This document shows, piece after piece, positions 1-11,178 of a stretch of DNA of 64,000 bases. The stretch spans positions 74,620,324-74,684,323 of the forward strand of contig NC_037092.1 in assembly GCF_002994745.2 (NCBI RefSeq), written 5' to 3'. This DNA is from Rosa chinensis. Taxonomy: Eukaryota > Streptophyta > Magnoliopsida > Rosales > Rosaceae. Both the position numbers and the translations under genes were made by a program. Below the pieces are notes generated by a model. It made no database searches and was not told where the DNA came from. It was given only the letters and a program-made list of their open reading frames with translations. How positions within the stretch are numbered: position 1 is the first letter of the stretch; each line of letters opens with the position of its first letter.

Positions 1-545
1 CAAAAATCCCCAGCGGGGTGGAGCTCCATTGGATACCCACCCCTAATGGGGAGAGAATTCAGGGACAAATAGGGAATGGGGATGAGGATCCCCAATCCCC
101 GCTATCTAAGATTGTGGATGGGGCGGGGATGGTATTGTGATCCCTATCTCCAAACCCGCCCTAATAATATATACATATATTTAATTTATATATATTATTT
201 TTTATAATATAAATCATAAATATATACATTTACTACTTTACTTTAATGACTACACTTTTACTTTAATGGTGTTTTGACTTTTGCACTCACTGAATTATGA
301 TTTATGAATTTAATAATATTTAATTTTATTTGTTGTAAATTTTGATTTTAAAAAAGGCAATATGAGAAAAAAATTATTTTATTTATTAAATTCTTATGAG
401 GGATTTGAGGCGGGTTTGGAGGCTTAGTCCCCAATGGGGAATCCCCAAAATATTTTTATTAGGGATGGGGGTGGAGAATGATCTCGGGGATGGGAATGGT
501 ATTGTGATCCCCATCCTCAACCCGCCTCATTGCCATCCCTACTCT
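1..545. mobile_element. GC-rich end of a MITE-like element (hAT type suspected)
   Basis: Short runs of GGGGATGGGG and its complement recur here inside otherwise AT-rich DNA. The motif GGTATTGTGATCCC occurs near 134 and again near 497, each followed by a CCCGCC block. The right edge reads into CATTGCCATCCCTA, whose complement TAGGGATGGCAATG resembles the ends of a common plant hAT-derived MITE (recalled, not searched). The left end lies outside the window. The short reading frame at 396-608 has no recognisable protein. Confidence 0.45.
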
Positions 546-555
546 ATATTTAGGA

Positions 556-935
556 GCGAGATAGCTCAAAGAGTAAAAGTTAAAATAGAGAGTCACTTAG
601 GAGTCTAGTGCTGCTGCTAAAATTAATAAAAAATTAAACATACTCTCTAAGCGAGATAGCTCAAAGAGTAAAAGTTAAAATAGAGAGTCACTTAGGAGTC
701 TAGTGCTGCTGCTAAAATTAATAAAAAATTAAACATACTCTCTAAGCGAGATAGCTCAAAGAGTAAAAGTTAAAATAGAGAGTCACTTAGGAGTCTAGTG
801 CTGCTGCTAAAATTAATAAAAAATTAAACATGCTCTCTAAGCGAGATAGCTAAAAGAGTAAAAGTTAAAATAGAGAGTCACTTAGGAGTCTAGTGCTGCT
901 GCTAAAATTAATAAAAAATTAAACATGCTGTCTAA
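556..935. repeat. Four tandem copies of a 95-bp unit
   Basis: Units begin with GCGAGATAGCT at 556, 651, 746 and 841, giving an exact 95-bp period and near identity apart from a few substitutions (for example ACATACTC versus ACATGCTC). There are no spacers between units, so this is a satellite-like array. The unit is clearly related to the interior of the foldback element at 1208-1310, which suggests that it expanded from such an element. Confidence 0.93.
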
Positions 936-1083
936 AATAGTTAATGAGCCAAGATAGAGAGTCTCCTAAAGAAGTTCGTAGCAATGCTAGCCATTTTTGA
1001 GTCAAATTATAGCCAAAGTAGCTAAAAAGTCATTTTGGCTAGCCACTTTAGAAATACGTTCACATCAACAGTGCTCTCTATTT

Positions 1084-1531
1084 TAGTTAGCTTTAAATTT
1101 ATATTATTTTTTAAATGAAGATTAAACAGTTTAAATATATTTATAAAATTACATAAAAATAACTCAAAATAAATGTTTTAAATTATAGAGAGCCTCATCT
1201 AGCTCTCCATATTTAAGAGCGAGATAGTTAAAAGTTATAATGGAGGGTCACTTAGGAGTCTGGTGCAGCTGCTAAAGTATTTAAAAGATAAACATGCTCT
1301 CCAAAGTAGTTAAGGAGCCAAAATAGAGAGTTTGCTAAAGATGCTCACTCTCTAAGTAGCTGTCCATTATAACTTTTAACTATCTCGCTATAAATATAGA
1401 AAGCGAGATGAGGCTCTCAATAATTTATGTTGATTTAAAACATTCATTTTTAGTTATTTTATGTAATATATAAATACATTCAAACTATTGAATCTTTATT
1501 TGAAAAATAATATAAATTCAAAACTAACTAA
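1084..1531. mobile_element. Foldback MITE with about 160-bp inverted arms
   Basis: The sequence starting TTAGTTAGCTTTAAATTTAT near 1084 returns in reverse complement ending near 1531 (TTAGTTAGTTTTGAATTTAT). The two arms stay alignable inward through ACATAAAATAACT and GAGAGCCTCATCT to the GCGAGATAGTTAAAAGTTAT block. There is no coding capacity. I could not identify a clear target-site duplication. Confidence 0.8.
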
Positions 1532-1943
1532 CATATTCTTTCACTACTGTGAAAGACGCAGTTTTGTAGTACAGTTAATTTTATGCATGTGGTTTGGAAT
1601 TTCGGTTTTTTAGATATTTGATAGTTTAAAGAACTAACTCAGACGAAACACCTGGATTATTTAGTTTCTCATTGTGGTTACTTCGTAATATAAAAACTGG
1701 AAATAGTTCCTGCTTTATTTGTTGGAATCAAATTTCTGCTACATTTCCCCCAGTTTCAAAGATCTGGCCAAAATGTAAAACCTTTAATGCTTTTGAGGAC
1801 TACATTGCTTTGCTTCTTTCTTTCTTTCTTTCTTTCTTTCTCATGTAATTACCTGAAGTATATTACATTTAGGTTTGAGATCATTGTTGTAATGGCTCTA
1901 AATTGAGCTTCAAACTTATACATGAATTTGCTTTTTGTTACAG
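1532..1943. other. Non-coding stretch with a TTTC microsatellite
   Basis: I see no gene here. A (TTTC)n run lies at about 1813-1842. The final bases, a T-rich tract ending in TTACAG, form a good splice acceptor for the exon remnant that follows. Confidence 0.7.
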
Positions 1944-2054
1944 GGAGGATGCCGCGTGCATGTCATCGAAAGAGATTTAAGTGAGCCGGACAAAATTGTT
2001 GGAGACAGTTGGAACCTGGGGGCTGTCTGAAACTGATCCAATAAGGTCTTGAGG
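1944..2054 (+). pseudogene. Orphan exon of squalene epoxidase (broken)
   Basis: After a pyrimidine-rich tract and TTACAG, the sequence encodes CRVHVIERDLSEPDKIVG. This is the segment just after the FAD-binding glycine motif in plant squalene monooxygenase, the enzyme that converts squalene to 2,3-oxidosqualene in sterol synthesis at the ER. After IVG the frame shifts by an indel. The next frame reads PGGCLKLIQ, then a TAA stop, then GLEG, all as expected from the family. A donor-like GTAAGC follows at 2055. No other exons are visible nearby. Both splice signals survive, so this is a DNA-level gene fragment rather than a processed copy. It cannot encode enzyme. Confidence 0.8.
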
Positions 2055-2060
2055 GTAAGC

Positions 2061-2741
2061 AATCACGTACTCTACAATTGTGTTCAATGAAAGTTGTTTG
2101 CTTTAATTTCAATACTTCTCCGTAGTTTTTGCTAAAGTTGAGTGATTAGTACTAAATTATCAGCCTATTGCTTTCTTATTATTGATTTTTTTGTATATTC
2201 TTCTTATTCTATAATGAAAACCCTAGCCTGCATTATCCAATGAATCTTCTTAGGTGGTGGATATCTCTGTTCTCAAACAAGCTTTTCAAATCTAGCATCC
2301 TGCATTCCCAATTGTTCTTCAACATGACTTGATCATTGGGTTTTCAATTTCAAATGATATACACCCCCTAAATATAAAATAGTAGTTTCATTTTCTATTC
2401 TTCCTGTCTTTAATTAATTTTGTTCATGAATTGCTCTATGTTTTGAAATGAGACAAACTAAGGTTCCAGATGCATAACCTTCTATTTGGAGTGTTAAGTT
2501 TACGTGTTCTCACTGTCTGTGTTTCCTGAATGTCATTGCTTCGATTTGGAATGTTGACTATACATGTTTTAGTTGTCTGGATTCACTAAATATCTATGAC
2601 AAATTTGATGTCATGATATTTCTAAGGTTTACTTAGCCTCCAACAATTTCCTCATGGACTATCGAGTTTTGATGTTTTTACTCAAAGTTAGATACCTCAG
2701 TAGCCCCTGTTACTATTTGCCAGAAAATATCTAGCACAATT
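2061..2741. other. No gene seen
   Basis: AT-rich unique-looking DNA. It may be the former intron downstream of the squalene epoxidase exon. I did not recognise a second exon in it. Confidence 0.5.
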
Positions 2742-2751
2742 TTGCCTAGAT

Positions 2752-3047
2752 TTTTTTTTTTTTTTGAAAGAGGGCCAGAACAGCTGCCCTTACACCTTGA
2801 TCATTAATGAAACTTCAGAATACATGGGGGGGACATAATACCTGAACCCCAAATTACAATAAATATAAGGAGAACAACTCGAGATAATAACAAGAGTCTC
2901 CACTAAAGTATGTATTCTAAATAGGCACCAACTAGCGAAGAGTGCACTTCTGGCTACTCTATTCGCTTTACAGATGTGGCGACATACGGGAAAGTAAATG
3001 CTTACTCGAAGCCATAATATACTAATAAGAACAGTTTTCCCACTGTG
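2752..3047 (-). mobile_element. 5'-truncated non-LTR retroposon (3' end only)
   Basis: A poly-T tract (complement of a poly-A tail) opens at 2752, and the body matches the 3' part of the retroposons at 6350-6733 and 50005-50350, sharing TTTCATTA and the TATTGTAAT-type segments in complement. The flanks TTGCCTAGAT at 2742-2751 and 3048-3057 form a 10-bp target-site duplication, so both ends are defined. Only about 300 bp were inserted, which is typical of aborted reverse transcription. Confidence 0.85.
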
Positions 3048-3616
3048 TTGCCTAGATATTTTATACTTAAGGGTTTTTGTCCATTTACCCCATTTTTAGA
3101 GATTTTTTTCCCACTTACCCCATTAAGTTTTTTTAATTCCCTCTTACCCAAAACACTCTAATGAGGTATTCCCTAATACCCCATTAAGATTTTTATTTTG
3201 TTTTTTAATTTTTTTTAATACCATTTTACCCTCACCCTTTTGTTACTTAGAGAGAGAGAGAGACCATAGGAGACTTCGCCAAAGCCCAGTCACCGGCCGC
3301 AGGAATCAGGTCAACTTTCGCAGGATTCCAGTCACCAGCTGCCGTCCACAGGAATTTGGGCACCTAGAGAAAAGCTTTGGGCACCCGGATTATCATTCTC
3401 CACTGCCACTGGCTTGAGTCGAGCGCCGGAGACGTTTGGGCTCTCTAATCCCAAATGATGACGTTGACTATGACCACGAATCGGGGACAGAGCTCTCAAG
3501 CATCGGCATCCAGTGACTTGGATCATCTTCCTCTGTTGCTGGTCACCAAATCGTCTTCGGATTCGGAATCAAGGCTGGGCCTTGTCGATTGGAATCAGAG
3601 GCGTTGGGTTGAGAAG

Positions 3617-3619
<3 letters not shown>

Positions 3620-3673
<54 letters not shown>
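3620..3673. repeat. (GA)n microsatellite
   Basis: Uninterrupted AG/GA dinucleotides inside the Mutator-like element. They create spurious Arg-Glu or Ser-Leu reading frames on the two strands. Confidence 0.97.
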
Positions 3674-3674
<1 letters not shown>

Positions 3675-3816
3675 GGCGTCTAGAGAGAGTCGAGTTGCAG
3701 AAGAAAATTGATGTCGCCAGCGAGGAGTCTCAATCTGGATTTGGAGGCTCTAGTCGCCATTGCTATTGGTAACTTCGTCGCCAGTGAGAACGTCGTTGAC
3801 TAAGAGTGGAGCGACC

Positions 3817-3824
3817 GGGGGGGG

Positions 3825-3916
<92 letters not shown>
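3817..3916. repeat. G11 tract followed by (GA)n
   Basis: A run of 11 G leads into about 88 bp of GA repeat interrupted once by GTGAG near 3884. Confidence 0.97.
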
Positions 3917-3917
<1 letters not shown>

Positions 3918-4069
3918 GTCTGGAGACAGAATGGCAGTAGCTGTAATTCTATAATTGTGTTGAGGGCAAAATGGTCATATTGAGTAAGTGGGAACAAAAA
4001 ACTGTTGTTGGGAAAAGTAGGATAATTTTTTCTTATTTTGGTGCTTTGGGTCAACGACCTTATACTTAA

Positions 4070-5630
4070 ATTTTAGATATTGCTCTCATCTGCATATGAA
4101 GTTCCAATGTTGAAATATTCTCTTATGTATGTTGGAGTTTACACTTAGAAACTCTACTTATTTGTATAACAAACACATCATTTCTATATTGGAAACCCTG
4201 ATGTAGAGCCAATAATTACAAACACATCATGCCTTTTACGTATAATATGGTTCCAACTCGAAACCTTATTATTTACATGCTTCAAGCAGATATTAAAATA
4301 TCTACTAACCCTCCGCTGTTATGACTTACAGTAACAGCAAGTCACAGCCAACATTAACTGCATAAGAAACAACCGATAACACCTCGGAGGAGTAGATGTA
4401 AAAAAGTTGTTAGGCTATTTTTGTTGACACACCAATTTTGCAACTAGGATATTACAAAATAGCTTTAGGAGATCAATTTTTTGAAAAATGTAAATCGATA
4501 ACTCTAATTAAGATACCCGACTCTACTTAGTATTTCCACTTTTGTAACATAACTGTACAATATTTCATAAACTTTGAATAATAAAACTTGGCAAGAAAAA
4601 AAATACATGTGGCATCGTGCGAGCAGGAATTTCCTAGTGCCTACTATAATGCAAAAAAATAATAATAATAATAAAATAAATAAATAAAACCATGCTACTA
4701 TATACTCTCAAGTCATAGAGTAGAAATGGGGCATAAGTAAACCTCTTCAAGTCTTCAGTGATCAAGAAGGCCTAATTATTGACCCAATTTTTTGTGGTTT
4801 TATTATTATTATTATTATTTATTTATTTATTATTATTATTATTATGGAAGATTAAGATGACAAGAAAAATCGTTGTACTTTGTACTTTGTAAAAGATGAA
4901 TTCATGTTGTTTTTATTATAACCTTTTGTTGTTGATTTTAGTTAGAGATTAGGGAAAAAGAAATTTGATGAACATTGAGATGGAGATGGAGAATCCTATG
5001 GGGGAGGAGAGGGATTGAGGATGGAAAAAATAAATGCGAATGAAGATGGTAATCATGGTCTTGTCATTAACGCTCCTGCTACTATTATCCATCGACCATC
5101 TTATTGAATTTTGTTTTTGTTTTTCTTTATGTAATCTTTTGTCGTTGAGTTGTTGATTTTAGTTTTCAGAAAAGGGAATAGGGGAAATCCAATGAGCTTT
5201 GATTGGGTTGAGAATGGGATGGAGACAGTGGCGGACAAGAAATTTATTTATGTGGGGGAAAATTTGAAGTGTATTAGTCAATAAAATTGAAAACTTTACT
5301 AGCACATAATCGAAAGATAAAGTTTTGCCATTTGCGAAAAATCTACAAAAGAAGCTATAAGAAAGAGTAATTAAAATGAAGTCTTATACAGAAACAACAT
5401 TTAATAATAAAGAGAAAGATCTACAGTATTGAATAAATTGTGTATAAGACTGCATGTTGTGTTTATTTAGGGAGTTTGGGAGCTTTCTGCATGTCATCAA
5501 TAATCTCTATAGGAATATAGGTCAAGCTTTTATGTTTATTCTTTTATTAAATGTTAATATTTCTTTTATTATTTAAAAGCTCTCTGTCCAAAGAAAAGCA
5601 AGAGATAAAATTGACATTGAAGTGAACGCG
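4070..5630. other. No gene; AT-rich with complementary ATT/AAT microsatellites
   Basis: I found no supportable gene. AAT/AAAT repeats at about 4658-4690 face TTA/TTTA repeats at about 4798-4845 and could fold back on each other. The rest is AT-rich intergenic sequence. Confidence 0.6.
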
Positions 5631-5639
5631 CCTCCACGC

Positions 5640-6733
5640 GCTAGATCTAGAAAAAGTTGTTTTGCTTCTCCGTCCGGCGGCACGTTCTAGTGACATCGTT
5701 GTCAGACAGGACCTCGTGTTCTAGCACTACTTTGGCTGCTTGATTGGTTGGTGGAGGATTTGGGTCTGAAATGCGAATCAAGGATGGGGAAAGGAGATTG
5801 GGATGGCTGGAAGAGTGGTCAGGTTCGATGGTGGCTGTCAGGGTTGAGATGGTCGTGCATGCGGCATTCACAGCTATGGGGTGCTAAGGCTAGACGGAGT
5901 TAGGGGCCACGCGGACGAGGGAAGCTGGGATCGAAGATCTTTTTGCCAGGGGAAGATCGATCCGATCTTAATTGATCGGTGATGCCAAACCCATTCCAGA
6001 TCTAGTATCTGGCCAACGGGAGTTGTCATCTCAGGTCCGGCGAGTGGTAGCGTATTCACCGCAGTGCTGCGGCGGTGGTGAAGGCTCGATCAGCGGATGG
6101 TGGTGGGTGTGCGACAGTGGGATTGCGACTGGAACTCTTCCAGGCTTGGTGGGGCTTTTCCACATTTTTGGTTGGGTCTTAGGCCTAGGTCATGGTGTTA
6201 GGCCCAATCAGGGTTGTATTGCTTTTAATTTTCAGATTGTTTTGTTCTTTTGTTGCAACTTATTTTATGATTTTCATAAGTCCTTACCACGTTTTGGTTT
6301 GGAGATGTGGGCTTTGTCCTGGCCTGCACACCTTGCATGCCATGTCTGCTCTAGGTAGGAGGCGAGTTCCTTGCTTTATTAAATTGTCGCAGCCTCTTAG
6401 TGGCATAATGAAACTAAGTGTCACCAGGTTATATTTCCGGTGGCAGCATACTAGGAAAGTTGATAGTATTGGTAACTCATGACTCCGAGTGAGCATTATC
6501 TTTCCGGCTTGTCACCACAATTGTAAAATGAATAGAGTAGCCCGTAGAGGACTCTTCACTAAAGGGTGCATGTAAGAATGCATATTCTTAGATGAGAAGT
6601 CTGTTATTATCTCGGGTGGTTCTCTTGAGGTTTATTGTAATTTGGGGTTAAGGTATTATGTCCCCCCCCCCCCCCCCCCCCCCCCCATGTATTCTATGGT
6701 TTCATTAATGGACCAACCCTTTCTTTCAAAAAA
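5640..6733 (+). mobile_element. Non-LTR retroposon with poly-A tail
   Basis: The element is GC-richer than its surroundings and ends in a short A tract at about 6726-6735. Its 3' 380 bp match, on the opposite strand, the element at 50005-50400, including the block CTTAGTGGCATAATGAAACT and a GTTTCATTA segment close to the tail. A C-homopolymer of about 26 bases sits at about 6662-6687. The 5' boundary is uncertain. Short frames at 5972-6358 and 6192-6482 do not resemble a reverse transcriptase, so the element is probably non-autonomous. Confidence 0.65.
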
Positions 6734-7088
6734 AAGAATAGGTCTTTTTGGCTGCCACATCTTTCAGACTTATTTTATCAATTAATATTATATCTTATTA
6801 AAGCATTGGGCTTAGTGGGTACATGACACATCTCTTTACTGTAAGTTGAAAATGATTGGTTGTTGGGGCATATATGCTATATTTAGACCAAAACTTTGTC
6901 TGCTAGATTATACATCATCATTGAATAACACTGTGAACAAAAAGTCAGTGGGCGCGTAATCCGCTAGTTGTCCTATGCTGGGTCCACCAGTGGATGGAGA
7001 CTCCCCTGGTAGGAGAGAGAATGGGAGTGCAAGAGAATGACATAATTGGTAAAGTGAAGACAAGAAGAAAAAAAATTTAGGAGAAAAG
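6734..7088. other. No gene seen
   Basis: AT-rich spacer. The 101-codon frame on the minus strand runs into a retroposon tail and has no recognisable domain. Confidence 0.5.
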
Positions 7089-7089
7089 G

Positions 7090-7900
7090 GATTCAATTTT
7101 TTTTTGGCCAGCAAACAAGCTCTGCATGAATCAAAAGTAAGACTACAATTTGACCAAATACAATGCAAGACCCAACCAACAGGCCACCTAAAACAGAGGA
7201 AAGAAAAAGGCAAACAAACTCAGCGACAGAAACCAGGCGGGCCAAAATAAGAGCCGCCCTAGTAGTATCTCAGCAAGGAGGACGACACCGTGATATCTAA
7301 TGCATTGATGCCATGGAGAGAACAGCAAACTTCACTACTAGGAAGATCGAGATGTCTCAGACGAACAAACAAAGAAAGACAACATGGCTTAAACCAGGCA
7401 GACCTATCATAGTTCTGATCAAACACCCAACCAACAACAAACCAGAATCAAAGACAAGAAACCCAAATCTCAAACCATCTCCGAATTGGAGAACATCTTC
7501 TGCCAATAGATCAACCTGAAAAACTAGTTGAAGAGAGAGGGAGGAAAGATCCACAAAGGGATTGGAGGGACAGGCATCCAGAGGATGTTCAGACCCTTTT
7601 AGCATCACCGGGTGCACTAACGGGCAAACCCCATTTTGAACAGAGCTCCAAGGAGCATATTTACAAGTCAGAGTAGAAGGAAAGGGATAAGAGCCGCCAT
7701 AGAGAGCGACACACAGGGACAACAACCGGTTTAAGAGGAAGAAGAAGAGATTTGAAATTTTGGGGGTTTGCACTTGAGGAATAAACAAAGGTGAAGACCA
7801 AACAAGAAGACAATCAACATAAAGGGAAAGACAAAAAAGGGAGAGGAGAGGTACAGTGGCAAAGCTAAAAAATTTTAGAAGGGTCAAAATATAAGTAATT
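7090..7900 (-). mobile_element. Probable retroposon, minus strand, poly-T start
   Basis: A poly-T tract at about 7098 is followed, in complement, by ATTCATGCAGAGCTTGTTTG, a 3'-end pattern I associate with transcripts of DUF4283/zinc-knuckle retroelements in plants (memory). The 201-codon minus-strand frame (7357-7962) is Phe/Leu-rich and shows no domain, so I do not call it a protein. The right edge is not defined and I found no target duplication. Confidence 0.45.
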
Positions 7901-7983
7901 ATAAGATTAAACAAAAAAATCGTAAAATTATATTTGTAAATGATTTTCACTACTTTAGGCATAACAAATTATTCTAAAACAAT

Positions 7984-9744
7984 AAAACAAAAAAAGTCTT
8001 GGTTTAAGCATAGCAAACCCTAAGATCGTGCTCTGTGTGCAGCCGTCAAACATAGCAAATAAACCTCCGACTCCCAATCCAGTCAATATGTCCATCATTG
8101 ACGATGTCACATTATCTTTTGTTGCGTCGCTTGCACTTGCTAGCAGCGATGTGATCGACTTCTCCCAAACCTCTGAGGGCTCTCTTCGATGTTCCAAACA
8201 ATCCTACTTGTTCACTCATCCGCTATCAAAAAGCCGCCGTTGTTGAATGATTTGAAACTTTTTTCAAGAGAGTATGGGTCCTTGATAAGGGTTTCAAGAT
8301 TCAAGAAAGGTCGCCAAACCGCTTCGTCCTAGCTTTTGACCTACGTAAGGATCGCAACAAGGTGTTAAAGGATGGACCATGGAGGTTCAATCATGCATCG
8401 GTTGTGCTTCAGGAATATGATGGAATCACGCCAATTGAAGAAATTAATCAGACCTTAGTCTCTTCTTCTGGGTACGAATCCACAACATCCCGCCATTGTT
8501 TGAGGAACCTGACATGATCAAAAACATTGCATCGGTGGCCGGTAAGTTCCTTGAATTAGATGATAAACTTTTGCAAATGAGGGTAAGATTAGGGTTCATA
8601 TTGCATATGACATCTCCAAACCGTTTTCCCTCAAGAAAACCCTAAAACTTGCTCCTAAGGTTGAAGTTGAAATTTCTTATTTTTTTTGAGAATCTGGTGG
8701 GTAAGTGTGATAATTGTAATTTAATCTATCATGAGGGAGATCATTGTCCATTACATGGTACCCATGCTACACTAGATTCAGTTCGTGGGACTGGAGAACG
8801 AAGGAAGGAAATTGTTAGTTCTTCTCTAGGTTTTGCTACTAACAAATTCATGGATGGAACCTTTCGTTTTCAATACTCCCATCTATTTGCAGGTCTCTAT
8901 TCCAACCCAAGGATACAGGTAAAGCACGCAAACCTATCATACTGCGTGACAGAGCCTTAAAGCCAACATAGAGTGAAAAGGCAGTACACCAACCTTTAGC
9001 GTTGGCGGTGATTGCAGGTCCAGACACAGACACACCAGAACCTGTATCTCATGCTCCAAGTGACTACATGGATCTTGAGAAGGAGTTATCTGAACCGGCT
9101 AGCAAGACTAATGGCCCAAAAGCTTTTGAAGACAAAGGCACAGCTGCATCGGTTGTAAAAGGTAACAAAGAGCATAGGGGGGACAAGTGCCAGCTACCTC
9201 CCTCTCCTGTTGAATCTCCCCAAAAGCTCAAGATTCTGCTGCCAGAGTTATTCAAGCCTCTTCTCCCTAATATTCAGGCAAAAAAGCAAAAAATGCCAAT
9301 GTTCACAAGTAAGTTCTCTTCCAGGTCCCTGGGTATGATTGAAGCGCCTGGAAATATTCTGGCCCCTAAAGATGTGATGCCAACAAGCTCTGAGACAAAG
9401 AAGAAAAGAGGAAGACCTCTGGGGGTCAAGGAATAAAAATCCCCCAAAGTCCAAGAAGATTGTGGATGCGCAAGAGACTTGTTTTGCTTATCTTTCCAAG
9501 CCTCCTAGCCTAATGTTAAGGGCAAGGAACAAATTTAATTTTTGTTATTTTCTTTCTAAACTTTGCCAAATTACTATGCGTTAGTTTTCATAGTTCTTAG
9601 GCTCGCTTTTGAATAAGTGAGCACTAGTTGTCTAATAAGTGGTGCTAGCATACCACGTCCTAAACTTGTCCTTGGCATGGCAAGGAAAAGTATGTATCCG
9701 TGCCATCCTGGCTTGAGTTGAATAAAATTGATGTTTGGTTCAAA
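7984..9744 (+). mobile_element. Complete non-LTR retroposition with 18-bp TSD
   Basis: The flanks AAATTATTCTAAAACAAT at 7966-7983 and 9745-9762 match exactly over 18 bp, and the insert ends in a short A tract. Length and type of duplication fit LINE-type target-primed insertion. The payload is the DUF4283 zinc-knuckle reading frame described separately, with non-coding 5' and 3' flanks. There is no reverse transcriptase, so it was moved in trans or is an ORF1-only derivative. Confidence 0.85.
8028..9436 (+). pseudogene. DUF4283/CCHC-like protein (LINE ORF1 type), frameshifted
   Basis: Three successive frames each hold part of one protein. The first, from about 8255, reads VLDKGFKIQERSPNRFVLAF, then DRNKVLKDGPWRFN and YDGITPIEEI, the classic DUF4283 pattern (R-F-L-F-F, D-R, V-L-x-x-G-P-W). 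The next, after a shift near 8465, gives FWVRIHNIPPLF and the IASVAGKF segment. A further shift gives KCDNCNLIYHEGDHC (about 8701-8745), a C-x2-C-x4-H-x4-C zinc knuckle. The tail 9002-9436 is Lys/Pro/Ser-rich with a basic KKKRGRPLG motif. Such proteins are nucleic-acid-binding ORF1 products of plant LINEs. At least two indels make this copy non-functional. Confidence 0.75.
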
Positions 9745-9793
9745 AAATTATTCTAAAACAATCATAATCGTAGTGAATAGGTTCAGGAAATTT

Positions 9794-9795
<2 letters not shown>

Positions 9796-9832
<37 letters not shown>

Positions 9833-10243
9833 CATACATATATATATATATATAATTATAGGATTTTTCTCAGGTGCGGATTTCCTGTTTTCGACCACTT
9901 TTCAATCACATTTTCACATCTTAACCGTTCAATTTTTAGGTCCTAGTGTATAGATCACCTATGCAAAATTTCAGCCAATTTAGTGATCGTTAAGGTATCC
10001 AAAACTGCAATTTACACGAACGGACCGAATCTGTCAAACCGGAACCATTCATATTTATAATGATAAATTGCAGTTTTGGATTCCTTAACGATCACCAAAT
10101 TGGCTGAAATTTTGCAGAGGTGATCTATACATTAGGACCTATAAACTGAACGGTTGAGGTGTGAAAATATGGTTGGAAAGTGGGGGGAAACTGGAAATCC
10201 ATGCCGTCCGCACTATACGGACTTCCGCAGCTGAGACGGACTG

Positions 10244-10285
<42 letters not shown>
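9796..10285. mobile_element. Foldback element flanked by (TA)n
   Basis: A left arm (about 9862-10014) and right arm (about 10063-10225) are inverted copies sharing GATCGTTAAGG/CCTTAACGATC, CAAAATTTCAGCCAATTT and GGTCCTA blocks. The loop is about 48 bp. TA microsatellites lie outside both arms (about 9798-9857 and 10247-10285), hiding any target duplication. There is no coding capacity. A transcript through it would form a hairpin of about 150 bp. Confidence 0.8.
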
Positions 10286-10296
<11 letters not shown>

Positions 10297-11000
10297 AATA
10301 AACAATTAAATAACAACTAAAAGGCGTGTTTAAGATTTTGAGGAATATAGATGATATTATGAATAATAATTTCAGTAGCTTGTTGATTGGATTTACCATA
10401 GAAGAAACAAACGAAGACTGATAATAAAATCCTTCCGGTAACCTATTTACATAATAACTTAGGTCCTAAAATTAATAAAAAATCATGGGAGGTTGAATTT
10501 GTGGTGAGATAAAAAGAGGAATAGAAGAAAATCCAAATGGAAAAATTTATGGGAGGGTTATTCAATGAGCTGAAGGTTGAGTTTTAAATTGGGCCGCGAA
10601 TTTTTATTTCTTTACCAGAAGGGTTAGTTATCATGCTATTATGACATTACATTCAAGGAAAAATCAGAAAATTTCTACTAATAGTGTCAGTTTAGAAATA
10701 TGAGAAGGGTCGCTTGACTCCTTCGGTCCTAATGCAGCTACGCCAATGGAGAGGCACATGACCTCGGATCGGAGAAGAGCTCCGGACAAAAGTGCCCATG
10801 GTGGGGAAAATGAGCGCCAACAGACTCTGAATGTTTTTAAAGAGAAAACCTTGGGCGGAAGGAAAGGGATTTCGATAGTTTGGGTTAAAGGGACTCAAAT
10901 TTGCTTCCCCACCTTACCAAAAGGTGCTGATTCTACCATTGACCATTCCATACACATTTGTCACGTGTTGCATGATTAGACTTAGAATTAGTTCTTCTAA

Positions 11001-11039
<39 letters not shown>

Positions 11040-11055
11040 TTAGAATTAGTATTAA
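10286..11055. other. No gene; AAT microsatellite
   Basis: Spacer with an (AAT)n run at about 11000-11039. The short open frame at 10746-10979 has no recognisable features. Confidence 0.6.
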
Positions 11056-11178
11056 TAAAGGGTGGTGCCATTCACACACTCTTTTCCTCTATTCACACAC
11101 CCCCTCTATTTTTTTATTTCTTTAATTCAATTTTCTTTTAAAAATTACCCTAATTACCATTCCTTATAATTACTATTA

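Larger units (their letters stand above)
3071..4059. mobile_element. Mutator-like non-autonomous element with 9-10-bp TSD
   Basis: The left end GGGTTTTTGTCC and the right end (complement GGTCGTTGACCC) are weakly inverted. The flanks TTATACTTAA at 3061-3070 and 4060-4069 match exactly, a 9-10-bp duplication of the kind made by Mutator-superfamily transposases. The interior has low coding potential and is dominated by GA microsatellites. The family call rests on duplication length only; no transposase is present. Confidence 0.65.

Noticed and set aside
556..935. 95-bp tandem array as a CRISPR or coding repeat
   Set aside because: There are no spacers, units abut exactly, and all frames contain stops.
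3455..4054. Arg-Glu and Ser-Leu repeat proteins on both strands
   Set aside because: They are translations of GA microsatellites with no conserved context; the same artefact recurs at 17877-18146 and 32343-32865.
5972..6482. Two overlapping plus-strand frames of 128 and 96 codons
   Set aside because: They lie in a retroposon and their sequence recurs, frame-disrupted, in the related element at 50 kb.
7357..7962. 201-codon minus-strand protein
   Set aside because: Leu/Phe-rich composition, no domain, lies in a retroposon read from its tail; I could not support it as a gene.
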